Shown: positions 1-5,276 of the stretch, one piece after another
Numbering within the stretch: the stretch's first letter is position 1
Layout: every line of letters starts with the position of its first letter
Source of the DNA: Acidobacteriota bacterium
GTDB lineage: Bacteria > Acidobacteriota > Blastocatellia > Pyrinomonadales > Pyrinomonadaceae
Direction: 5' to 3'
Assembly (NCBI GenBank): GCA_020199975.1
Contig: JAIVJP010000077.1
Span: forward strand, 1-6,651
Length of the DNA: 6,651 nucleotides
Made by a program: the position numbers and the translations under genes
The notes under the pieces: generated by a model
The model's input: the letters and a program-made list of their open reading frames with translations, nothing else
The model's database searches: none
Told to the model about the DNA's origin: nothing

Positions 1-398
1 CCTTCCAGCGAGAAAACACCGCGCTGGGCCGGCGCATCAAGGACGAGCCAACCGGCATCGACTATCTCAAGATGCTGGCCGTTTCGCGGCTGTTTCTAGA
101 CAACATCGAAAACTTCCAATCATCGTGGTTGACGCAGGGTTTGAAGCTCGGTCAAGTGGCCCTTCGCTTTGGAGCAAATGATATGGGCTCGATCATGATT
201 GAGGAGAACGTAGTGTCGGCGGCGGGGGCACACAATCGAGCAGATGAGAAAATGCTTCGCTACCTGATCCGCGAAGCGGGCTTTATCCCGCAGCAGCGCG
301 ACATTCTTTACCGTCACGTGCACCGGGATGAGTCTCTCCAGGCTGATGCTAGGGAATCGATGCCTTTGCGCGAGTTGACCGTGATGATTGCGGATTAG
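1..398 (+). CDS. mqnC: Cyclic dehypoxanthine futalosine synthase MqnC, C-terminal part (5' end outside window)
   Basis: The reading frame is open from base 3 to the TAG at 396-398 and gives 131 residues, about the last third of a family that is usually near 370 residues. MqnC is a radical-SAM enzyme that cyclises dehypoxanthine futalosine in the futalosine route to menaquinone, a cytoplasmic step feeding the respiratory quinone pool. Family-typical stretches are visible: ALGRRIKDEPTGIDYLKMLA, then RLFLDNIENFQSSW, then LRFGANDMGSIMIEENVVSA, then the C-terminal LIREAGFIPQQRDILY. The FGAND and EENVVSAAG blocks are characteristic of the MqnC/MqnE group; the TGIDYLKMLAVSRLFLDNI block favours MqnC over MqnE. 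The radical-SAM CxxxCxxC site would lie upstream of the window and cannot be checked. No other menaquinone gene is in view, so operon partners, if any, lie to the left. Confidence 0.9.
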   Translation, partial: FQRENTALGRRIKDEPTGIDYLKMLAVSRLFLDNIENFQSSWLTQGLKLGQVALRFGANDMGSIMIEENVVSAAGAHNRADEKMLRYLIREAGFIPQQRDILYRHVHRDESLQADARESMPLRELTVMIAD

Positions 399-408
399 CC
401 ACATCCCT

Positions 409-537
409 TGGAGCGCGGGCATCTTGCCCGCATGAGCGCCACAGGCGTGAATCTGCACGTGGCAAGGTGAATGTGGAGTGAAGCGAAGATTCTGAGCGCG
501 CTAGCGCACGCTCGGCGGGCAAGATGCCCGCGCTCCA
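409..537. repeat. REPIN-like pair of inverted REP hairpins
   Basis: Two arms, 409-431 and 515-537, are perfect reverse complements over 23 bases. Each arm is also a hairpin on its own: GCGGGCA, loop TCT, TGCCCGC at 415-431, and the mirror copy at 515-531. A further 5-bp pairing (434-438 with 509-513) continues the long stem past a small bulge, and the spacer holds a 10-bp palindrome at 498-507. This is the layout of a REP doublet (REPIN): two REP hairpins in opposite orientation forming a larger cruciform. It starts 11 bases after the mqnC stop, a typical extragenic position. It may protect the 3' end of the mqnC mRNA or help termination; no T-tract follows, so it is not a classic terminator. 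Annotation pipelines could call small false proteins across it. The rest of 399-622 shows nothing I can name. Confidence 0.8.
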
Positions 538-622
538 GGAACCGCGGTGTGAATGAGAAGTCCGAAAACCACTGAACCAGCACTTCTTCTCAGCTGAAGC
601 CTACCACAAACTACTTTTGAAA

Positions 623-892
623 ATGGATCCGCGTACGGAAAACGTTACGACTTTGCTCTTCGACTGGGATGGAACTATCGTCGACTCTGCCCAACTCGGT
701 CTGACCGCATTTCAAAAGTCCTTCCGTTCTCTCGGTTTCGAATCCCCACAGGCGATATACGAGGCTGTTTACTCGCCAAACTGGTACTCAATCTATGAAG
801 CTATGGGACTGCCGAAAGAGAAGTGGGCACCTCACGATACATTTTTAAAAAGCGAGAGGGGTACGGCATGCCGTACCCCTCTTCAGTCTTAG
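623..892 (+). pseudogene. HAD-family hydrolase, truncated N-terminal remnant
   Basis: The ATG at 623 opens a frame of 89 codons; a TTG at 617 in the same frame adds only two. Residues 10-21 hold HAD motif I, LLFDWDGTIVDS, with both aspartates of the DxDGT/V site (nucleophile and general acid). What follows, AFQKSFRSLGF and YSPNWYSIYEAMGLPKEKW, fits the start of the helical cap of a phosphoglycolate-phosphatase-like HAD enzyme. Such proteins are usually 210-230 residues with motifs II, III and IV in the last two thirds; here all three are missing. Family-like sequence stops around 840-850, and the last ~12 codons (SERGTACRTPLQS) are read from the palindromic terminator at 855-882, so they are not real protein. 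I see no Shine-Dalgarno before the ATG and no HAD 3' part elsewhere in the window. The gene seems to have lost its 3' end in a rearrangement that placed the receptor unit next to it; it is probably non-functional. Confidence 0.75.
847..882 (-). terminator. Rho-independent terminator formed by a 28-bp perfect palindrome
   Basis: Bases 855-882 are a perfect palindrome (arms AGAGGGGTACGGCA and its complement, centre between 868 and 869). Read on the minus strand it starts 23 bases past the receptor stop codon and is followed by CGC and then five T (851 down to 847), the shape of an intrinsic terminator. On the plus strand the tract after the hairpin is TTCAGTCTT, so it works poorly in that direction. 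A fully palindromic, loop-less hairpin is unusual for a terminator and may instead be an intergenic repeat reused as one. Confidence 0.7.
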
Positions 893-905
893 CTCTATGC
901 TTGTT

Positions 906-2615
906 TTAGAAGGTGAACTTTACCCCTAGCTGCAATTGTCTCGGGTCTCCGACGCCGGTGCGCAGGAAACCATTGAAGTCGAACAGTGCCGACCCAATGG
1001 TTGGGTCGATGTTGTTGTCGGTGTTGAAGGTATTGAACAACTCGACAATCGGGATCAGCGCGTATCGCTCGCCGAAGCGGAATGGTCGCTGCAAACGCCA
1101 GTCGAACGAGAAGTACTCGTTGGTCTTTCTAAGCGTGTTGCGTGGAAAACAGCGGGTCGCGCAATCCGGCGATTTTGGTTGCGCAGTTCGTGCCTGCACG
1201 CGCGGGCTAAACTCGAAGCCCCAGGGTATGTTGACGTTGGCAAAGAAGTTGAAACGGTGGCGAATGTCTCGGTCGGAGAGCGCGTAATCAAGCTGCAAAT
1301 TGTTGATATCGAAGGCGCGGTCGGTGAAGGGGTCACGCTCGTTGGAATCATACTCAAACTGGAAGCCGCGGCTGAAACGCTTCCGCATTCCGGCCGTGAA
1401 CCCTCTGTAGAGAGATTTTCCGTTGGCGCTGGCAACCATCGTCTCGCCCAAGTAGTCATTGAAAAATCCAGTCCGGGCGTAGTCGAGGAATCGCGTCAAG
1501 TGAACGCCTTTCGCGTGGGTGAAGTCGACATAAAGCGAAAGGTTTGGCACCAACTCCTGTTCGAAACCGACGTTCGCCGTATATATGCGCGGGTTCGCAT
1601 AATCGCGACTGAAGACGCGTACACCCGAAAAGCACGGGAAGGGGTTATTGAAGGGGCCGGGCGCGCTGAACCCGTTTATAGTTGAGCATGAACCCGCAGT
1701 CGGCGTAACCAGTCCAGGCCACGTGGGACGGATGGTCGGGTTGGCGAATAGGCCACCCGCGATCGTTTGCTGCTGGACGCCGTTGGTGGTGATGGAGCCC
1801 ACCTGCGTAAGCATGTTCTGTCGCGCGTTGTAGATACCCCAGCTCCCGCGCAAAACAGATTTACCGTTACCGCCGATATCCCACGCAAAGCCGAGGCGTG
1901 GCTGGAACATCTTCTTCTGATTGTGCAGTGTGCCATCAGAAGGGAAGCGCGGATCATTTAAGAAGAGCCCATACGCCGTCTGCTCGGGTGGCACAACCGG
2001 GTCAGGGAAGATTTGCGCTTCCCAGCGCAGGCCGTAGCTCAATGTAAAATTCGGCCGAATCTGCCACTTGTCCTGGGCGAAGAGTGCGAAGTCCTCGTTC
2101 TTGATACTTGAAGCCCCTGCCGCGTCCGTCGCGGGACCGCTGCGTCCTGCGCCCTGAAGGAAAAGCAGGAGCGGCGTGGTAGCGCCTGCGCAAGGAGGCA
2201 TTGCTAGGGTTAAATCCGTCCACGTACCGTCCGTGCACCGACCGGCGTTAGGTCCGAAGCCGGAGCCTGGAGCGCCCGGAGTGGCGTAGCGAAGAAACCC
2301 CGTGACGCTGTCAAAGATATATCGACCCTCGAAGAACCCGCGGAAGATTTGCGAGTTGAGACTGTGTATCCACTCCCCGCCGAACTTCACCGTGTGAGGG
2401 CCCGACACGATCGAGAAGTTGTCCTTCAATTGTGTGCGCCAGAAGGTCTCGTCAACGTTCGGTGCGAGGAAGAATGGGTGGCCAAAGCGAAAGGTTGTCA
2501 CGAAGCCCATTGCCGTGTCGGCCGGAACGTTCGACTCAACTGCGGAGCGCGGCCGTTCCTCGCGCGCATACGTGAAATGGAACTCGTTGACCTTCGTTGG
2601 GGAAACGCTCGTGAA
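906..2615 (-). CDS. TonB-dependent receptor (Oar-like), C-terminal beta-barrel part, out of frame with its N-terminal part
   Basis: This frame carries the outer-membrane beta-barrel of a large Oar-like TonB-dependent receptor. Homologous-looking sequence starts at FTSVSPTKVNEFHFTYARE near 2615, well before the first in-frame ATG at 2510, so the ATG is not a true start; the frame is open from 2657 after a TAA. Diagnostic barrel segments are FRFGHPFF, HTVKFGGEWIHSL, FALFAQDKWQIRPNFTLSYG and FQPRLGFAWDI, alternating strands with aromatic girdles. The protein ends GVKFTF, with the terminal phenylalanine typical of substrates of the Bam assembly machinery. The 569 codons would be about residues 409-977 of the joined protein. 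On its own the fragment lacks signal peptide and plug and could not reach or function in the outer membrane. Substrate unknown; Oar-like relatives are thought to import large or polymeric nutrients. The lesion is described under the N-terminal part. Confidence 0.85.
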   Translation of the reverse strand, partial: FTSVSPTKVNEFHFTYAREERPRSAVESNVPADTAMGFVTTFRFGHPFFLAPNVDETFWRTQLKDNFSIVSGPHTVKFGGEWIHSLNSQIFRGFFEGRYIFDSVTGFLRYATPGAPGSGFGPNAGRCTDGTWTDLTLAMPPCAGATTPLLLFLQGAGRSGPATDAAGASSIKNEDFALFAQDKWQIRPNFTLSYGLRWEAQIFPDPVVPPEQTAYGLFLNDPRFPSDGTLHNQKKMFQPRLGFAWDIGGNGKSVLRGSWGIYNARQNMLTQVGSITTNGVQQQTIAGGLFANPTIRPTWPGLVTPTAGSCSTINGFSAPGPFNNPFPCFSGVRVFSRDYANPRIYTANVGFEQELVPNLSLYVDFTHAKGVHLTRFLDYARTGFFNDYLGETMVASANGKSLYRGFTAGMRKRFSRGFQFEYDSNERDPFTDRAFDINNLQLDYALSDRDIRHRFNFFANVNIPWGFEFSPRVQARTAQPKSPDCATRCFPRNTLRKTNEYFSFDWRLQRPFRFGERYALIPIVELFNTFNTDNNIDPTIGSALFDFNGFLRTGVGDPRQLQLGVKFTF

Positions 2616-3840
2616 GCTGGTTCGTATTGCGCGAATAGTCGAAGTTGTGGGAGAGCGTTAAGCGGTTGTTCTGCGTGATGTCGACGTCGATCTTGCCAAG
2701 CAAAGCGTTATTTCTGACTTTGCGGTTAATCGGTCGACCTTCCTCCTGACTTCGATTAGCCCTAAAGAAGGCAATCAGTGCTTGCCTTTCGCAGTCCGGG
2801 TTGCCATTGATCAAGACTTCATTAGCAGTAATCACCGGCGCAGAAATAGGACAGGGAGTTGTTCCAATCTGTTCACTTAGGTTGGCTCTTGTCAGCCGCT
2901 CGTTAATATTCTCACTGGAAAAGAAGAAAAACGCCTTGTCGCGGCGAATTGGTCCACCAATCGTTCCCCCAAACTGCTCGCGGCGGAAATCTGTGAGAGG
3001 TTTGCCGTCAGAATCGTTCGCGGTAAGCGCTTCGAGTCGCTGAAAGTGGAAGAGACTGCCATGTACCGCGTTCGTGCCTGACTTTGTAATCACGTTAATA
3101 ACACCCCCAGCGGTGCGACCGAATTCGGCATTGGCCCCGGTGGCAACCACTTGAAACTCTCTAACAGCATCCAGCGGTATATCAATCGCGGCGCGCTGGC
3201 CGCCTGCCTGCTCGCCAAAGAATCCGTTATTGTAGTCGCCGCCATCAAGGCTGACGTTATTAAAGACTCCGCGTTGGCCTGCAAAGGTGATTTCGTCGCC
3301 GTCGGGTCCCTGGACGATGCTGACGCCAGGCGTGAGAGTCAACAAGTCTTCAAACTTACGTCCCAGAATAGGAGTGTTTCCCACCGTCGATTCGCCGAGG
3401 GTCGTGCTCGATTCCGTCTTTACCGTGTCAATCGTTGGGGTCGCCGTGATAGTTACTCGCTCTTCGACTCCGGAAACCTTCATTGAAAGGGGCAGCGACA
3501 TCGCCTGTCCTACCGTAAGGTTGGCATTCTCAACTACCAAAGTCGCGAAGCCTTGCTTCGAAACTGTGACGGTGTACCTGCCAGGCGGCAAAGAGAGGGC
3601 AACGAATCGTCCGTCTTCATCGGTGGTCAAATTTCTGGAGAAGTTTGTCTCGACGTTCTTAACTTCCACACTAGCGCTGGGGACGGCTGCGCCATTTGCA
3701 TCAAGCACCGTTCCCTGGATAGTGCCGCTGGTGATTTGGGTTTGTGCCACTACTGCGGTTGCAAATACGAGTGTCACAAGCAGACAAATACTTGATCCTT
3801 TGACCCGCACGGCAAAGGAGCGAAGCAGAGAGTTGGGCAT
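2536..3840 (-). CDS. TonB-dependent receptor (Oar-like), N-terminal part: signal peptide, carboxypeptidase-regulatory-like domain and plug; frameshifted
   Basis: The start is the ATG at 3840, chosen because an AGGAG lies five bases upstream and a signal peptide follows at once. An ATG at 3918 in the same frame adds 26 residues that would bury the signal and has no ribosome site. Residues 1-32 form a Sec signal (KGSSICLLVTLVFATAVVA, then QTQ). Residues ~38-122 are a carboxypeptidase regulatory-like beta-sandwich (GTIQGTVLDANGAAVPSASV, DEDGRFVALSLPPGRYTVTV). ERVTITA at 127-133 resembles a TonB box. Residues ~150-255 are the plug (LLTLTPGV, SLDGGDYNN, EFGRTAGGVINVITKSGTN). The barrel begins at GSLFHFQR. 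Family-like sequence runs to NFDYSRNTNQ (codon 2619-2617). After that this frame reads 26 unrelated residues to the TGA at 2536-2538, while the barrel continues one base over. Joined, the protein is ~977 residues, apparently ~25-30 short at the break, which suggests a frameshifting deletion. Likely a pseudogene. Confidence 0.85.
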   Translation of the reverse strand: MPNSLLRSFAVRVKGSSICLLVTLVFATAVVAQTQITSGTIQGTVLDANGAAVPSASVEVKNVETNFSRNLTTDEDGRFVALSLPPGRYTVTVSKQGFATLVVENANLTVGQAMSLPLSMKVSGVEERVTITATPTIDTVKTESSTTLGESTVGNTPILGRKFEDLLTLTPGVSIVQGPDGDEITFAGQRGVFNNVSLDGGDYNNGFFGEQAGGQRAAIDIPLDAVREFQVVATGANAEFGRTAGGVINVITKSGTNAVHGSLFHFQRLEALTANDSDGKPLTDFRREQFGGTIGGPIRRDKAFFFFSSENINERLTRANLSEQIGTTPCPISAPVITANEVLINGNPDCERQALIAFFRANRSQEEGRPINRKVRNNALLGKIDVDITQNNRLTLSHNFDYSRNTNQLHERFPNEGQRVPFHVCARGTAALRS

Positions 3841-3845
3841 ATTTT

Positions 3846-3850
3846 CTCCT
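3846..3850 (-). promoter_or_regulatory. Shine-Dalgarno of the receptor gene
   Basis: On the minus strand AGGAG followed by AAAAT precedes the ATG at 3840, a five-base spacing. It decides the start at 3840 over the upstream ATG at 3918, which has no purine-rich site before it. Confidence 0.8.
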
Positions 3851-4002
3851 GTTTTCGAATTCAGATTGACTTTAGGTCTTGTTTGGAATCGGATACCAGC
3901 GTGTCCAGCACGCACCATTGTGTGTGAAACACCAGAGCAAGAGCAGACACCGCGCCGACTGACACTACCACAACTTGTGCGGTGTTTAATACGAGGCGGC
4001 TC

Positions 4003-4032
4003 ATCTTAGTGAAAGATTCTGAGCAGTGTCAA
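4003..4032 (-). promoter_or_regulatory. Sigma70-like promoter of the TonB-dependent receptor gene
   Basis: Read on the minus strand, TTGACA (4032-4027) is a perfect -35 consensus, followed by an 18-bp spacer and TAAGAT (4008-4003), matching four of six -10 positions. Transcription would start near 3996, giving a leader of about 155 nt before the ATG at 3840. It lies upstream of and in the same orientation as the receptor gene, and a terminator candidate lies just past that gene's end, so the receptor appears to be a single-gene unit. The box assignment is by eye. Confidence 0.6.
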
Positions 4033-4067
4033 CGTTTTAATAGTGTCAACTTCTTAATAGTGTGAGG
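4026..4067. repeat. 17-bp tandem repeat, about 2.5 copies, overlapping the -35 region
   Basis: Unit one (4026-4042) is GTGTCAACGTTTTAATA, unit two (4043-4059) is GTGTCAACTTCTTAATA with two mismatches, and a third partial unit starts GTGTGAGG at 4060. Each full copy contains TGTCAA, which is TTGACA on the minus strand, so the -35 hexamer is duplicated exactly 17 bp upstream. The spacing may reflect slippage, or tandem same-face binding sites for a regulator or for sigma factor. Function is inferred from position only. Confidence 0.65.
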
Positions 4068-4120
4068 TACTCGTGCCGTTTGCAATCGGTCCGGAACGCA
4101 GGCAACCCGTTGAGAAGCGC

Positions 4121-4148
4121 TCGTTACAGAACCGCGGTTCTGTAACGA
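4121..4148. repeat. 28-bp perfect palindrome, REP-like
   Basis: Bases 4121-4148 are perfectly self-complementary, with arm TCGTTACAGAACCG and centre CCGCGG at 4132-4137. It lies 109 bases past the hydrolase stop on the minus strand and ~90 bases upstream of the receptor -35 box. As RNA it forms a strong hairpin, but no T-tract follows in either direction, so it is a poor intrinsic terminator. It could be an intergenic repeat, an mRNA-stabilising end for the RNase G-hydrolase transcript, or a binding site for a dimeric protein. It is unrelated in sequence to the palindrome at 855-882. Confidence 0.65.
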
Positions 4149-4257
4149 TTCGCATGCGCCGAGTAATGGCTTCAACTCCGGAATGAAACTGCGCCAGTAC
4201 TTAATGTGGGAGCCTTTCCGAACTTTTTGCGGGTGAGCATTGGCGCGCGTGGGTACA

Positions 4258-5241
4258 TCAAGTCGCCGCCGAGCGCGCGAGGAATGCATCCCGAACGAGG
4301 GTATTAAATTTATCCGGATGCTCTTGCTCAGGCATCATCCGGCAATAGTCAAACACTTCCAGGCTGGCACGTGGGTTTGCTTCAAGTAGTGCTACCGCCT
4401 GAGCGACGGGAGTCGTCTGGTCCTGTTTGCCCCAAACCAGCATCACGCGTTGGGTCAATCGTGAGAAAGCAGCGCGTGTGTCTGTATTCAGATATCCAGA
4501 GAGGAAAGCCGCGATAGCGTGTTGCGCGCCCTGCTGATGACTGGTGGCGTAGAAGTTTGCCACCACCCGGTTAGTCACGCGTCGATGGTCATAGAACAAG
4601 TGCTTGCGTGAGTAGTCGCGGATACTGCGCTCGCTGGCCATCACGTTATAGAACGATGTGCCAAGCACGGGCGACTGCAACAGTCCATAAAACGCTGCGC
4701 CCGACATCCCCGGCCGCGTATTTAATTTGTCAGCGCCGGTGGGTGCGTTGAGCACCATTGATTTGACCAGCTCTGGATGCTCATCTGCTACCCGAATGGT
4801 GTAAGCGGCGCCCAGGGAACTGGCAGCGATATTCGCAGGATATCCTGCTACTTCTCGGATGAAATCGGTGATTAGCTCGACGTAGAGATCAGCGGAGTAA
4901 GGGGCCGTACTCGGCTTGTCAGAGAATCCGAAGCCCAGCAGATCAAAGGCGTAGACTCGGAAATCCCGCGCCAGCACGTCAAAGTTTTTCCTCCACATGA
5001 AGCTGGACGAACCGGCGCCGACACCGTGGATAAAAACCAAGGGCGGGCTAGGGTGTCCGGTCCCCGCCGTCTTATAGAAGATTCTGCCGTATTTCCAATC
5101 GAAGAAACGGGCCTCGCCACCGAGCGCGCTGTCATCCGGATCGATCGCGTTTTTCCGGATATTAGCATTCATCGCTGCGAGGGCGGCCACGCCGGCGCCA
5201 CCCGCGATCATCGTCTTCCAGAGATTGGCGAGTTTACCCAT
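4258..5241 (-). CDS. Alpha/beta-fold hydrolase with atypical catalytic triad, probably membrane-anchored
   Basis: The start chosen is the ATG at 5241 (327 residues); a TTG at 5262 would add seven, with only a weak AGAG before it, and neither start has a good ribosome site. Residues ~8-27 (KTMIAGGAGVAALAAMNA region) form a hydrophobic segment that may be an uncleaved anchor. The fold is clear: FYKTAGTG, then PPLVFIHGVGAGS with the oxyanion HG at 72-73, then YAFDLLGFGFSDKP, then the nucleophile elbow AASSLGAAY (Ser142, with alanine for the first glycine of GxSxG), then MLVWGKQDQTTPV with the acid Asp274. Relatives of this haloalkane-dehalogenase/epoxide-hydrolase-like group usually have C-G-H-x-P near the end; here it reads CRMMPEQEHPDKF, with Met302 where the catalytic His is expected. 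His308, six residues on, is the only nearby histidine. Hydrolytic activity is therefore uncertain. It starts 35 bases after the RNase G stop and is probably cotranscribed with it. Substrate unknown. Confidence 0.8.
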   Translation of the reverse strand: MGKLANLWKTMIAGGAGVAALAAMNANIRKNAIDPDDSALGGEARFFDWKYGRIFYKTAGTGHPSPPLVFIHGVGAGSSSFMWRKNFDVLARDFRVYAFDLLGFGFSDKPSTAPYSADLYVELITDFIREVAGYPANIAASSLGAAYTIRVADEHPELVKSMVLNAPTGADKLNTRPGMSGAAFYGLLQSPVLGTSFYNVMASERSIRDYSRKHLFYDHRRVTNRVVANFYATSHQQGAQHAIAAFLSGYLNTDTRAAFSRLTQRVMLVWGKQDQTTPVAQAVALLEANPRASLEVFDYCRMMPEQEHPDKFNTLVRDAFLARSAAT

Positions 5242-5276
5242 GGACGAAACATTCGACGCCAAAGTCCGATCTCTGA

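Larger units (their letters stand above)
3841..4257. other. Intergenic region between hydrolase and receptor genes
   Basis: This 417-base stretch holds, from right to left on the minus strand, the region after the hydrolase stop, the palindrome at 4121-4148, the tandem repeat and promoter at 4003-4067, and the receptor leader (3841-~3996). I found no supportable protein gene in it. The one longer frame across it (4029-4289, minus) overlaps the hydrolase end, is rich in Arg and Ser without any recognisable motif, and reads through the palindrome and the tandem repeats. No riboswitch consensus was recognised in the leader. Confidence 0.6.

Noticed and set aside
395..583. Small minus-strand gene downstream of mqnC
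   Set aside because: It is simply the translation of the REP-like doublet (GHLARRACAS-type peptide).
399..905. Toxin-antitoxin, CRISPR or defence cassette in the left intergenic regions
   Set aside because: No spaced direct repeats, no paired small genes and no known defence motif; the region is explained by the REP doublet and the HAD remnant.
936..1685. Long plus-strand open frame inside the receptor gene
   Set aside because: It is antisense to well-supported barrel sequence; the residue pattern is a reverse-complement shadow with no domain.
2608..2625. Programmed ribosomal frameshift joining the two receptor frames
   Set aside because: The junction (AACCAGCTTCAC on the minus strand) has no slippery heptamer, no strong downstream structure was seen, and residues seem to be missing, which a frameshift would not restore.
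3947..3985. Leader hairpin or riboswitch in the receptor 5' leader (ACACCGC at 3947-3953 with GCGGTGT at 3979-3985)
   Set aside because: Seven pairs plus a wobble extension around a loop of more than 20 bases is weak, and no riboswitch consensus was recognised.
4029..4289. Small minus-strand gene between hydrolase and receptor
   Set aside because: It overlaps the hydrolase 3' end, reads through a perfect palindrome and tandem repeats, and has no recognisable motif.
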